Assembly: GCA_963839285.1 (NCBI GenBank)
Contig: CAWIUN010000029.1
Span: forward strand, 62,001-126,000
Origin: DASSSQ01 sp963839285
GTDB taxonomy: Bacteria > Actinomycetota > Thermoleophilia > Gaiellales > Gaiellaceae
Length of the DNA stretch: 64,000 nucleotides
Reading direction: 5' to 3'
Part shown: positions 55,948 through 64,000 of the stretch, piece by piece
Numbering within the stretch: position 1 is the stretch's first letter
Layout of the letters: each line of letters begins with the position of its first letter
Notes under the pieces: model-generated
What the model saw: the letters and a program-made list of their open reading frames with translations, nothing else
The model's database searches: none
What the model was told of the DNA's origin: nothing
Position numbers and translations under genes: made by a program

Positions 55948-56310
55948 CTAACGGCGCGACGGGGAAGCGTGGTCGCGAGGACGTGCTGCGACCACGCTTG
56001 TCCTTGTAGATGACACGCGCGGCGCAGGTCGCGGGGACGACGGCTGCACAGTAGCCGGAAGCCGAGGCGTGAACCACGGGTCGAAGAGGAAGCACCGAGT
56101 AGTTAGCTCGACCTACCACGAAGACCCAGGCCGAGCCCGGGTAGCAGCGCAGTACGACGGTCGGATAGGCGGTCGCCGAGGTCGAGACGGCGAACGTGAG
56201 GCGACCGTAGCGCTCGGCCTGCTCGACGCGCTAATTACCGAGCGCTGGAGCAGCGTTTCCCCTGCGACGGCCGAGGGCGGCCATGTCGCCGCCCCCGGTC
56301 CAGTCGACGT
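55948..56310 (-). pseudogene. partial tandem copy of the 56326-56790 secreted protein gene
   Basis: On the minus strand, scattered over frames with stops, it reads LTFAVSTSATAYPTVVLRCY and CAARVIYKDKRGR, then QHVLATT. This matches ITFDVSTTATAYPEVGLRCY and CDARLFYNDKRGR, QHVLATT of the adjacent gene. The signal-peptide part is missing and an in-frame stop region occurs around 56230. It is a truncated, decayed duplicate. Confidence 0.6.
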
Positions 56311-56325
56311 TCGCCTACGCGTCCG

Positions 56326-56790
56326 TTAGGGCGCGACCGTGAAGCTCGTCGTCGCCAGGACGTGCTGCCGGCCGCGCTTGTCGTTGTAGAAGAGCCGTGC
56401 GTCGCACGTGGCGGAGACGCCGTCCGCCCAGTAGCCCGAGTCGAGAGCGAACCACCGGTTGAACATGTACGTGGCGAAGTAGCCGACGTATCCGTCGTAC
56501 ATCAGGAGCGAGTTCTGGTAGCACCGGAGCCCAACTTCCGGGTACGCGGTCGCCGTCGTCGACACGTCGAAGGTGATCGAGTCGAGGTGGTTCGGGGACC
56601 CGTCGCCGTTCAGGTCGGTGACCATGACGGGGCCGCTGAGCGAGCTCGAGGTCGTGCTGCCTCCGCCGCCGGGCTTCCCACCGCCCCCGTTTCCGCCCTT
56701 GCCGGCGAGGGCGAGCGGGACGAGCGCGAGCGCGAGCGCGGCGACGGCCACGGTGATTCCGAGGCGAGGCGCGGTTGATGTCGATCTCAT
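56326..56790 (-). CDS. secreted protein with Gly-rich linker
   Basis: An intact 154-residue exported protein. The signal peptide is LGITVAVAALALALVPLALA, followed by a Gly/Lys-rich linker (GKGGNGGGGKPGGGG) and a ~110-residue domain with DLNGDGSPNHLDSITFDVST, two or three Cys and an aromatic-rich middle. The DLNGDG motif may bind calcium. Stop is TAA. GGAGG precedes ATG 56790. The family is unknown to me; a degraded copy lies directly downstream. Confidence 0.75.
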   Translation of the reverse strand: MRSTSTAPRLGITVAVAALALALVPLALAGKGGNGGGGKPGGGGSTTSSSLSGPVMVTDLNGDGSPNHLDSITFDVSTTATAYPEVGLRCYQNSLLMYDGYVGYFATYMFNRWFALDSGYWADGVSATCDARLFYNDKRGRQHVLATTSFTVAP

Positions 56791-57260
56791 GTCGGGTGTC
56801 CTCCTGCGGGAGAGGTCGGGCGACCGGGCGGGTGCGAACGGCCGGGCAGTCGTAATGCGCGGGTCGGTCAGGCAGATGCCGCCGGGGCCCGTGTCTGGCG
56901 CCGAGCCTCGGACCGCGGTCCGGAAACTGCGGGAAAAACGGCTCTGCTCAGGTCGGGTGCGGCGCTCGACCTGCATCTGGGCTCCTTCGCTGCGGCTTGT
57001 GCTGCCTCGCACGAGATCGGCCGAATCGGTCTTCGGCTTGAGCAGCTCGATCCCTCGGGCGAGTGATCCGGGCTACCGCGGCCGCCGCGGCGAGTAGTAG
57101 CGCCGCAGCCAGGCGGAGAGGCCGTCGAGACCGGTGACCCGGCCAGCCAGGCGGACGCGGCGCAGGCTCGCCCTGCTCGCCGCGGCGGCTCCCGGCGCCG
57201 CGCCCGTCGAATCCACCGATCGAGGGGCGACCCTCGGCCGGCCGCGTCGATGATCCGCCC
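56791..57260. other. gene-free region between secreted protein and small membrane peptide
   Basis: No convincing gene is seen. Around 56930-56948 GCGGGAAAAACGG (minus: GTTTTTCCC) resembles a motif at 38905-38922, and each stands ~140-150 bp upstream of a secreted-protein start. A minus-strand fragment ending near 57076 (LSAWLRRYYSPRRPR) has coding-like composition but no clear start. Confidence 0.4.
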
Positions 57261-57359
57261 ATGAGCGCCCTCCTGCTCGTCCTCCTCGCGGTGATCGGCG
57301 CCGTCGGCGTCGAGCAGGGGCTCGAGGAGCTCCTGGCGGTCGTCCGCGGCCGCCGCTGA
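57261..57359 (+). CDS. candidate 32-residue membrane peptide
   Basis: ATG 57261 opens a 32-codon frame (SALLLVLLAVIGAVGVEQGL, EELLAVVRGRR) with GC3 near 100%, one TM helix and a basic C-terminus, resembling tiny single-pass membrane proteins. No Shine-Dalgarno is obvious. It is supported by composition only. Confidence 0.35.
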   Translation: MSALLLVLLAVIGAVGVEQGLEELLAVVRGRR

Positions 57360-57412
57360 CCGGCGGCGCCCTGCCCGGCGGCCCACTGGCGCGAAGCGGC
57401 CTGTCGAGGGGC

Positions 57413-57418
57413 TACACT
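57413..57418 (+). promoter_or_regulatory. -10 element of deoC operon
   Basis: TACACT ends six bases before ATG 57425; it likely drives deoC, both ALDH genes and the F420-type oxidoreductase, which overlap or nearly touch. Confidence 0.6.
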
Positions 57419-57424
57419 CACGCC

Positions 57425-58363
57425 ATGGCGAAGGCGCCCGCACTGCCGCGCGGCTTCGAGCTGCCGCTGGAGCCGCGGATCCCGCGCGTCGGCTCCGTCG
57501 ACCAGGTCGCGGTCGAGGGCCGCGCCGGCGAGCTGGCGAAGCGCTCGATCAAGAAGGAGGCGAAGGTCTGGGCGCTCGAGCTCGCCGTCCGGGTCATGGA
57601 CCTGACGACGCTCGAGGGCGCCGACACGCCCGGCAAGGTCGCGGCGCTCTGCTCGAAGGCGCTGCGGCCCGACCCCTCCGACGCGTCGGTCCCCTCGGTC
57701 GCCGCGGTCTGCGTCTACCCGAACCTCGTCCCGACCGCCGTCGAGCGCCTGCGCGGCAGCGGCGTCCGCGTCGCCTCGGTCGCGACCGCCTTCCCGTCCG
57801 GCCAGAGCCCGCTCGACGTCAAGCTCGCCGAGGTTCGCGACGTGGTCGAGCTCGGCGCCGACGAGGTCGACATGGTGATCGACCGCGGCGCCTTCCTCTC
57901 CGGGCGCTACGCCAAGGTCTTCGACGAGATCGTCAAGGTCAAGGAGGCCTGCGGCGAGGCGCACCTGAAGGTGATCCTCGAGGTCGCCGAGCTCGGCACC
58001 TACGACAACGTCCGCCGCGCCTCGCTGCTCGCGATGGCCGCCGGCGCCGACTTCATCAAGACCTCGACCGGCAAGCTCCCCGGCGCGGCGACGCTGCCGG
58101 TGCAGCTCGTGATGCTCGAGGCGATCCGCGACGTCCACGAGGAGACCGGCCGCAAGGTCGGGATGAAGCCGGCCGGCGGCGTCCGCACCGCCAAGAACGC
58201 GATCCAGTACCTCGTCCAGGTGCACGAGACGCTCGGCCCCGAGTGGCTGACGCCCGACCTCTACCGGATCGGCGCCTCGAGCCTGCTCAACGACGTGCTG
58301 ATGCAGCTCCGCAAGCAGAAGACCGGCGTCTACCAGGGCAAGGACTACTTCACGATCGACTGA
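57425..58363 (+). CDS. deoC: deoxyribose-phosphate aldolase
   Basis: An intact 312-residue class I aldolase cleaving 2-deoxyribose-5-phosphate to acetaldehyde and glyceraldehyde-3-phosphate. VCVYPNLVPTAVERL, DEVDMVIDRGAFLSG, Schiff-base Lys in HLKVILEVAELG, and FIKTSTGKLPGAA / GMKPAGGVRT are conserved. ATG 57425 follows TACACT by six bases. The next gene overlaps its TGA; ALDH downstream would oxidise the acetaldehyde. Confidence 0.95.
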   Translation: MAKAPALPRGFELPLEPRIPRVGSVDQVAVEGRAGELAKRSIKKEAKVWALELAVRVMDLTTLEGADTPGKVAALCSKALRPDPSDASVPSVAAVCVYPNLVPTAVERLRGSGVRVASVATAFPSGQSPLDVKLAEVRDVVELGADEVDMVIDRGAFLSGRYAKVFDEIVKVKEACGEAHLKVILEVAELGTYDNVRRASLLAMAAGADFIKTSTGKLPGAATLPVQLVMLEAIRDVHEETGRKVGMKPAGGVRTAKNAIQYLVQVHETLGPEWLTPDLYRIGASSLLNDVLMQLRKQKTGVYQGKDYFTID

Positions 58364-59859
58364 TGAGCGAGCTGGAACGCAAACAGGACCGCTCGCCCGT
58401 CCCGGCCGACTGGACGTACGCGCCCGCGCCCGAGTCGCGCGAGCTCGTGCGGCTCGAGGAGCGCTACGGCCACTTCGTCGGCGGCGAGTGGCTCGAGCCC
58501 TCCGAGACCTACACGACGCTCTCGCCCGCGAGCGAGGAGCCGCTCGCCGAGGTCGGCCAGGCGAGCGCCGGGGAGGTCGGCCGCGCCGTCGACGCCGCCC
58601 GTGAGGCCTTCGAGAACGGCTGGTCGGCGCTGCCCGGCTCCGAGCGGGCGAAGTACCTCTTCCGGATCGCGCGGATCCTGCAGGAGCGCGCCCGCGAGTT
58701 CGCCGTCCTCGAGTCGCTGAACGGCGGCAAGCCGATCAAGGAGTCCCGCGACGTCGACCTGCCGCTCGCGGCGGCGCACTTCTTCTACTACGCGGGCTGG
58801 GCCGACAAGCTCGAGTACGCCTTCCCGAACCGGCGCCCGAAGCCGCTCGGCGTCGCCGGCCAGATCATCCCCTGGAACTTCCCGCTGCTGATGCTCTCGT
58901 GGAAGATCGCGCCCGCGCTCGCCGCCGGCAACACGGTCGTGCTGAAGCCGGCCGAGACGACGCCGCTGACCGCGCTCCTCTTCTGCGACGTGCTCCGCCA
59001 GGCCGACCTGCCGCCGGGCGTCGTCAACATCGTCACCGGCGACGGCCGCGCCGGCGCCGCGCTCGTCGAGCACGAGGGCGTCGACAAGATCGCCTTCACC
59101 GGCTCGACCGAGGTCGGCAAGGCGATCCAGCGCCGGGTCGCGGGCACCGGCAAGAAGCTGACGCTCGAGCTCGGCGGCAAGGCGGCGAACGTGATCTTCG
59201 ACGACGCCGCGCTCGACCAGGCGGTCGAGGGGATCGTCAACGGCATCTACTTCAACCAGGGCCACGTCTGCTGCGCCGGCTCGCGCCTGCTCGTGCAGGA
59301 GTCGATCTACGAGCCGCTCGTCGAGAAGCTGAAGCGGCGGATGACGACCCTCCGCGTCGGCGACCCGCTCGACAAGAACACCGACGTCGGCGCGATCAAC
59401 TCGCGCATGCAGCTCGAGCGGATCGAGGAGCTCGTCGCCGCCGGCCGCGAGGAGGGCGCCGAGATCTACCAGCCGCCGTGCCGCCTGCCCGAGCAGGGCT
59501 ACTGGTTCGCGCCGACCGTCTTCACGAACGTCGCGCAGAGCTACCGGATCGCGCAGGAGGAGATCTTCGGCCCGGTGCTCAGCGTCCTCACCTTCCGCAC
59601 GCCCGAGGAGGCGGTCGAGAAGGCGAACAACACGCCCTACGGCCTCTCCGCCGGGATCTGGACCGAGAAGGGCTCGCGGATCCTCTGGATGGCCGACCGC
59701 CTGCGCGCGGGCGTCGTCTGGGGCAACACCTTCAACCGCTTCGACCCGACCTCGCCGTTCGGCGGCTACAAGGAGTCGGGCTTCGGGCGCGAGGGCGGCC
59801 GGCACGGCCTCGAGCCCTACCTGGCCTTCGAGGGCGCGCCGGAGACGAAGGGAGGCTGA
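58363..59859 (+). CDS. aldehyde dehydrogenase (NAD(P)+)
   Basis: An intact 498-residue ALDH. IIPWNFPLLMLSWKIAPALA and NTVVLKPAETTPLTAL form the cofactor fold, FTGSTEVGKAI follows, the catalytic Glu is in TLELGGKAANVIF and the catalytic Cys in NQGHVCCAGSRLL, with EEIFGPVLSV at the C-terminus. Given its coupling to deoC (ATGA), acetaldehyde from deoxyribose breakdown is a likely substrate. Confidence 0.94.
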   Translation: MSELERKQDRSPVPADWTYAPAPESRELVRLEERYGHFVGGEWLEPSETYTTLSPASEEPLAEVGQASAGEVGRAVDAAREAFENGWSALPGSERAKYLFRIARILQERAREFAVLESLNGGKPIKESRDVDLPLAAAHFFYYAGWADKLEYAFPNRRPKPLGVAGQIIPWNFPLLMLSWKIAPALAAGNTVVLKPAETTPLTALLFCDVLRQADLPPGVVNIVTGDGRAGAALVEHEGVDKIAFTGSTEVGKAIQRRVAGTGKKLTLELGGKAANVIFDDAALDQAVEGIVNGIYFNQGHVCCAGSRLLVQESIYEPLVEKLKRRMTTLRVGDPLDKNTDVGAINSRMQLERIEELVAAGREEGAEIYQPPCRLPEQGYWFAPTVFTNVAQSYRIAQEEIFGPVLSVLTFRTPEEAVEKANNTPYGLSAGIWTEKGSRILWMADRLRAGVVWGNTFNRFDPTSPFGGYKESGFGREGGRHGLEPYLAFEGAPETKGG

Positions 59860-59861
59860 CG

Positions 59862-60284
59862 ATGAGCGAGTCCGAGAACCTGTTCGGCGACGAGCACGTC
59901 CGCCGCTACCGCGAGACCGGGGGCGAGGTCGGCCACATCTGGAAGCGCGGCGCCAAGGTGCTGCTCCTGACGACGACCGGCCGCTCGAGCGGCGAGCCGC
60001 GGACGACGCCGCTGATCTACGAGAACGCCGGCGACGGCGCCTACGTGATCGTCGCCTCGAAGGGCGGCGCGCCCGAGCACCCGGGCTGGTACCGCAACCT
60101 CGCGCGGGATCCGCAGGTCGAGGTGCAGGTCGAGGCGGACGTCTTCCCGGCGCGCGCCCGCACCGCCTCGGGCGAGGAGCGCGAGCGCCTCTGGCGGCTC
60201 GCCGCCGAGCAGTGGCCCGACTACGACGCCTACCAGCAGCGCACCGACCGCGAGATCCCGGTCGTCGTGCTCGAGCGGGCATGA
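59862..60284 (+). CDS. deazaflavin (F420)-dependent oxidoreductase, Ddn/nitroreductase family
   Basis: An intact 140-residue split-barrel protein: LLLTTTGRSSGEPRTTPLIY and IVASKGGAPEHPGWYRNLAR, DPQVEVQV, the signature of F420H2-dependent Ddn-type reductases. Substrates range from menaquinone to nitroimidazoles; that of this member is unknown. It sits between two ALDH genes, which suggests a linked redox step. F420 supply is consistent with FbiC at 6293. Confidence 0.9.
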   Translation: MSESENLFGDEHVRRYRETGGEVGHIWKRGAKVLLLTTTGRSSGEPRTTPLIYENAGDGAYVIVASKGGAPEHPGWYRNLARDPQVEVQVEADVFPARARTASGEERERLWRLAAEQWPDYDAYQQRTDREIPVVVLERA

Positions 60285-61078
60285 GCAGGCTCCCCGTCCG
60301 CAAGACCTACAAGCTCTACATCGGCGGCGCCTTCCCGCGCTCCGAGTCGGGCCGCACCTACGAGGCCGAGGGCCAGAACGTCGCGCTCGCCTCGCGCAAG
60401 GACGCCCGCGACGCCGTCGTCGCCGCCCGCGGCGCCGTCGCGAAGTGGTCGGGGACGACCGCCTACAACCGCGGGCAGGTGCTCTACCGCGTCGCCGAGA
60501 TGCTCGAGTCCCGCCGCGACGACCTCGCCGCGCTCTGCAGCGGCAGGGCCGAGGTCGAGCGGTCGATCGACCGCTGGGTCTGGTACGCCGGCTGGGCCGA
60601 CAAGCTCGCGCAGGTGCTCGGCGGGACGAACCCCGTCGCGGGGCCCTACTTCAACTTCACGATCCCCGAGCCGACCGGCGTCGTCGCGGTCGTCGCGCCC
60701 GAGGAGCCGCCGCTGCTCGGGCTCACCTCGCGGCTCGCGCCGGTGCTCGTCGGCGGCAACACGGCCGTCGTCGTCGCCTCCGAGAGCCGCCCGCTCGCCG
60801 CGGTCGAGCTCGCCGAGGCGCTCGCGACCTCCGACGTCCCCGGCGGCGTCGTCAACGTCCTCACCGGCCGCCGCGACGAGCTGGCGCCGGTGCTCGCGGC
60901 CCACATGGACGTGAACGCGCTCGACCTGAGCGGCGCCGACGGCTCGGCCGCCGAGCTCGAGCAGGCCGCCGCGGGCAACGTCAAGCGCGTCGTCCACGGC
61001 GCGGCCGACAGCCAGAGCCCGTGGGAGATCGCCGCGTTCCTCGAGCTGAAGACGGTCTGGCACCCGATCGGCGTCTAG
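60281..61078 (+). CDS. half-length ALDH-like protein lacking catalytic Cys
   Basis: A 265-residue intact frame homologous only to the N-terminal half of ALDHs: TYKLYIGGAFPRSESGRTYE, EPTGVVAVVAPEEPPLLGLT, GGNTAVVVASESRPLAAVEL and DVPGGVVNVLTG. It ends soon after the coenzyme domain (KTVWHPIGV), without the catalytic Cys domain, and has Leu-Ser-Gly where FTGS is expected. It is coupled (ATGA) to the oxidoreductase. A companion pseudoenzyme partner of the full ALDH, as in two-domain ALDH16 proteins, is a reasonable inference. Confidence 0.82.
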   Translation: MSRLPVRKTYKLYIGGAFPRSESGRTYEAEGQNVALASRKDARDAVVAARGAVAKWSGTTAYNRGQVLYRVAEMLESRRDDLAALCSGRAEVERSIDRWVWYAGWADKLAQVLGGTNPVAGPYFNFTIPEPTGVVAVVAPEEPPLLGLTSRLAPVLVGGNTAVVVASESRPLAAVELAEALATSDVPGGVVNVLTGRRDELAPVLAAHMDVNALDLSGADGSAAELEQAAAGNVKRVVHGAADSQSPWEIAAFLELKTVWHPIGV

Positions 61079-61104
61079 CGGCGCCGCGGCGAGGCGACCG
61101 GGCG

Positions 61105-61518
61105 ATGGACGAGGGCAGACAGCGCGCCTGCGGGCCCGGGGGAGGTCGCCGGCTCCCGACGCCGCGCGGCGCGGCGCCCGCGCTCGCAGCGGCGCTCGCC
61201 GGGCTCGCGCTCGCGGGCTGCGCCGGCGGCACCTACTCCGAGGTCACCTTCCACAACGACCTCGGCCGGCGGACGACCCTCGGCTACTGCGCCGACGGCG
61301 ACACGACCTGCAGCGAGATCCGCTGGAAGATCGCGATCGACCCGGGCCAGGACGCGACGCAGGAGATCCGCAGCGACGGCAAGGCGACCCGCCGCTTCCT
61401 CGTCGGCGTGCCGCCGGAGGCGCCCTACGGCTGCTTCGTCTTCCACTTCCTCGAGCGCCGGCCCGTGGAGACCGTCCCGCTCAGCGACGCACGGGCCTGC
61501 GGCGGCGGCCGGCAATAG
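61105..61518 (+). CDS. putative lipoprotein
   Basis: A 137-residue protein with a late signal peptide (ALAAALAGLALAGCAGG, lipobox LAGC at about residue 40, preceded by a Gly/Pro-rich basic leader). The mature domain has four Cys and a beta-rich pattern (YSEVTFHNDLGRRTTLGYCA; GYC...CSEIRW). A later Met/Val start cannot be excluded. Function is unknown. Confidence 0.65.
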   Translation: MDEGRQRACGPGGGRRLPTPRGAAPALAAALAGLALAGCAGGTYSEVTFHNDLGRRTTLGYCADGDTTCSEIRWKIAIDPGQDATQEIRSDGKATRRFLVGVPPEAPYGCFVFHFLERRPVETVPLSDARACGGGRQ

Positions 61519-61531
61519 TAGGCTTGCACCG

Positions 61532-62110
61532 GTGACCGACGCGAGGCGGCTGAGCCAGGCGATCTCCGAGGGCGACGGGATCTCGGTGATCGTCCAGGTC
61601 CGCGGGGCGGACGACGCGCGCGCCGCGGAGGACGAGGGCGCGGAGGGCGTCGCGCTCGCCCAGGGGGTCGAGGGGCTGGCCGAGGCGACGACGCTGCCCG
61701 TGCTCTGGCTCGGCGACCCGCAGGCCGTCGGCGAGATGGAGAGCTGCAGCGCGCACGCGCTGACCGTCTGGGCCGACGGCGACGACCGGCTGCGCGAGGT
61801 GCACGAGTCGGTGCCCGAGGACTTCGAGATCGTCGTCGGCGTCGCCAACGAGGAGGAGCTCGAGCGGGCGCTCGAGGTCGACGCGGAGATCTTCCTGATC
61901 TCGGGCAGCGAGGCCGAGGACGACCAGCACCCGGTCGACCGCGTGCTCGAGCTGCTGCCGGACGTCCCCGCGGGGAAGCTCGCGATCGCCGACCTCGCCG
62001 CCGCCACCCGGGACGAGGTCGACGCGCTCGAGCGCGCCGGCTTCGACGCGGTGCTCGTCGCGCCGGGACACGTCGGCGACCTCGTCGGTGGCGCTCCTCC
62101 CGAGGTCTGA
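61532..62110 (+). CDS. TrpC-like (indole-3-glycerol-phosphate synthase-like) TIM-barrel protein
   Basis: An intact 192-residue, very acidic protein resembling a shortened IGPS barrel: ISVIVQVRGADDARAAEDEG, EEELERALEVDAEIFLISG and LAAATRDEVDALERAGFDAV, LVAPGHVGD. True TrpC has ~260 residues with N-terminal Lys/Glu catalytic residues; KxSPS and the phosphate-binding GES are missing here, so catalysis is doubtful. GTG 61532 follows TAGGCT by seven bases. Not linked to other trp genes. Confidence 0.6.
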   Translation: MTDARRLSQAISEGDGISVIVQVRGADDARAAEDEGAEGVALAQGVEGLAEATTLPVLWLGDPQAVGEMESCSAHALTVWADGDDRLREVHESVPEDFEIVVGVANEEELERALEVDAEIFLISGSEAEDDQHPVDRVLELLPDVPAGKLAIADLAAATRDEVDALERAGFDAVLVAPGHVGDLVGGAPPEV

Positions 62111-63498
62111 GCGCCGGAGAGCCGAGCGGCAGCGCGGCCGGCTGCTCCTCGCCGCCGTGCTCGCGGGGGCGGCGGCGCTCCGGCTCGTCGGCAGCCGCTA
62201 CGGACTGCCGTTCGGGGGCCTGCTCAACCCCGACGAGCTGAACGTCGTCCCGCGGGCGTGGCGGATGACCCACGGCGGCGGCGCCGACCCGCACTGGTTC
62301 GAGTGGCCGACGCTCGTCCTCTACCTGGAGGCGCCGTTCCAGGCCTTCCGCGCCGAGCCGGCCTACCTGACCGCGCGGCTCGTCGTCGTCGCGCTCGGCG
62401 TCGCCAACGTCGCCGCCGCCTGGTGGCTCGGGCGCCGCGCCTACGGCCTCCCGGCGGCGGTCCTCGCCGCCGTCGCGACCGCGGTCGAGACGACCCACGT
62501 CGCCTACTCGCGCGCCGCCGTCACCGACGTGCCGATGACGCTCGGCGTCACCGTCGCGCTCGGGCTCGCGGTCGTCGGACGGCTCGAGTGGGCGGCGGTC
62601 GCCGCCGGGCTCGCCGCGGCCGCGAAGTACCCGGGCGCGCTCGCGCTCGTCGCCGTCGTCGCCGCCGGCTGGGGCCAGTGGCGGCGGCTCGCGGTCGCCG
62701 CGGTGCCTCGCCGTGGCGGCGTTCTTCGCCGCCTCGCCGTTCGTGCTGCTCGACGCGGGTCGCGCCTGGAGCGACCTGCGGAAGGTCGAGGCCTACCACA
62801 CGACCGGCTGGCTCGGCTTCGAGCACGATCCGCCGGGGCCGGTCGCGGTGCTCGACCGGCTCTGGGGCGGCTACGGCCCCTTCCTCGCCGTCGCGCTCGC
62901 CGGGATCTGCGTCGCCCTCTGGCGCCGGCGGCGCGCCGACCTCGTGCTCGTCTCGTTCTCGCTCGCCTACTTCGTCTTCGTCTCGCTGCTGCACTCGCAC
63001 TTCGACCGCTACACGCTGCCGCTCGTGCCCGCGCTCGGCGTGCTCGCCGCGGCCGCGGTCCCGCTCGTCCCGCTCGGTCTCGTCGCGCTCGCCGTCCCGC
63101 TCGCCTGGTCGATCGGGGACGCCCGCGCGCTCACCCGCACCGACACGCGCGTCGTCGCGCAGCGCTGGCTCGAGTCGCACCTGCCGCGGGGCTCGCAGGT
63201 CGCCGCCGAGTCCTCGACGCCGCCGCTGCCCGGCTTCGAGGTGACGCCGCTCGAGCTGCCCGGCCGCGGCCGCCCGCACGACCCGAACCGCTCGCTCGCG
63301 CGCCTGCGCCGCGACGGCGTCGACTACGTCCTCGTCACCGGCGCCGTCGCCGACCGGGTGCTCGCCGCCCGCGAGGACTACCCCTACGAGACGCGCTTCT
63401 ACGACGAGCTGCGCCGCCGCGCGCAGCTCGTCTACCGGCTCGAGCCCGGCCGCGGGCTCTCGGGGCCCTGGGTCCGCGTCTACCATGTCCCGTCGTGA
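62088..63498 (+). CDS. GT39/ArnT-like polytopic glycosyltransferase, one frameshift
   Basis: About 470 residues with ~10 TM segments. The first luminal loop carries NPDELNVVPRAW, an acidic motif like that of PMT/ArnT lipid-sugar transferases; AAGLAAAAKYPGALALVAVV and FVSLLHSHFDRYTLPLVPAL are typical. A +1 insertion near 62705 divides it. It probably transfers a sugar from a polyprenyl-phosphate donor. GTG 62088 overlaps the TrpC-like gene by 23 bases; its TGA overlaps the next GTG. Confidence 0.75.
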
Positions 63499-64000
63499 GG
63501 ACCGCCCCCGTCCTGGCCCTCGCAGCCGTGCTCGCGCTCGCCCTCGCCGGCTGCGGCGGCGGCTCGAAGCGACCCGCCTCGGCCGAGGCGGCCGCCGCGA
63601 CCCCGAAGCGCTGCACCCACCTCGCGGGCTGGCAGAAGCTCGCCGACCGGATCGACGCGCCCGTCTACTGCCCGAACTGGCTCCCCGACCCGCTCACCGG
63701 CGAGATCGGCGGCCGCTGGAACAACATCGACGGCGTCGATCCCGACCGCAGCTACCTCGAGGGCTTCGTCTGGCAGGAGACCGGCCCCGGCGCCGCGGGC
63801 GGCGAGCTGCACGTGAACCTGCGCGGCTACCCCGGCTCGACGAGGATCCCGACCTGCGAGGACACCCTCGTCGGCGGCGGCAAGCCGAAGCGGGTCCAGA
63901 TCCCGTGCTTCTCCGACCCGCAGGGGCGGCGGACGGTCGCCGGCAAGCGCTTCACCGTCTACACGGTCAACCAGGGCGCCGACCAGTGGCACATCCTCTA
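63495..64000 (+). CDS. putative lipoprotein, 3'-truncated by window end
   Basis: Starts at GTG 63495, overlapping the previous stop. The signal peptide APVLALAAVLALALAGCGGG has lipobox LAGC. The mature part (CTHLAGWQKLADRIDAPVYC, PNWLPDPLTGEIGGRWNNID) continues beyond the window edge. An actinobacterial lipoprotein of unknown function; the pair of Cys may form a disulfide. Confidence 0.75.
   Translation, partial: MRTAPVLALAAVLALALAGCGGGSKRPASAEAAAATPKRCTHLAGWQKLADRIDAPVYCPNWLPDPLTGEIGGRWNNIDGVDPDRSYLEGFVWQETGPGAAGGELHVNLRGYPGSTRIPTCEDTLVGGGKPKRVQIPCFSDPQGRRTVAGKRFTVYTVNQGADQWHIL

Noticed and set aside
61532..62110. Genuine trpC (IGPS)
   Set aside because: The barrel resemblance is real but length, catalytic Lys/Glu region and phosphate motif are missing, and no trp genes are nearby.

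Overview
The window is GC-rich actinobacterial-type chromosome (about three quarters G+C by eye, nearly all third codon positions G or C, frequent GTG starts). The gene set (fused FO synthase CofGH for F420, a deazaflavin-dependent oxidoreductase, several MMPL transporters, PhoH-YbeY-DGK-Cdd-Era order, leaderless promoters) fits class Thermoleophilia (Gaiellales/Solirubrobacterales) or a close relative. That placement is inferred from gene content only. No tRNA, rRNA, CRISPR array, insertion sequence or prophage was found.

Layout. 1-9.3 kb: tail of a DUF255 thioredoxin-domain protein, ferritin, GNAT, YbaK deacylase, two tandem tyrosine phosphatases flanked by remnants of branched-chain amino-acid ABC ATPases, a CarH-like B12 photoreceptor regulator, CofGH and a DsbA-family protein with an in-frame TGA at the first active-site Cys. 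9.3-16.1 kb: two MMPL transporters, a PAS-LuxR regulator, lysA, fmt. 16.1-23.9 kb: leuS behind a leucine leader peptide and terminator, HIT, NUDIX, comEA-comEC-holA, rpsT. 23.9-30.2 kb: histidine genes hisA (minus) and a YerC/TrpR-like gene, hisG, hisD, a fused hisC-hisB, hisH, hisF, hisIE (plus). 30.2-38.8 kb: P-loop kinase, leuA with a leucine-rich leader peptide, a 1.16 kb non-coding stretch with an 80-bp tandem repeat, murJ with an internal 658-bp tandem duplication, a TPR-adenylate cyclase and a decayed secreted-protein gene. 38.9-52.4 kb: the conserved translation/chaperone block lepA, hemW, hrcA, dnaJ, prmA, mtaB, HIT, yqeY, (MFS, opposite strand), phoH, ybeY, dgk-PAP2, cdd, era. 52.4-57.4 kb: a response regulator and a lower-GC accessory patch of secreted proteins. 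57.4-64 kb: deoC, aldehyde dehydrogenase, F420-type oxidoreductase, a half-length ALDH-like protein, lipoproteins, a TrpC-like protein and a GT39-like membrane glycosyltransferase.

Two patterns cut across the window. First, about two dozen genes have a TAnnnT-like -10 hexamer ending 6-8 nt before an ATG/GTG start, which predicts leaderless transcripts. At two places divergent -10 hexamers physically overlap. Second, many otherwise well-conserved genes are broken by single-base frameshifts, nearly all of them +1 insertions in GC-rich contexts, including essential genes (fmt, holA, hisF). This looks like insertion-biased sequencing or assembly error rather than gene decay, so frameshifted genes are annotated as CDS spanning the breaks unless other evidence points to decay.
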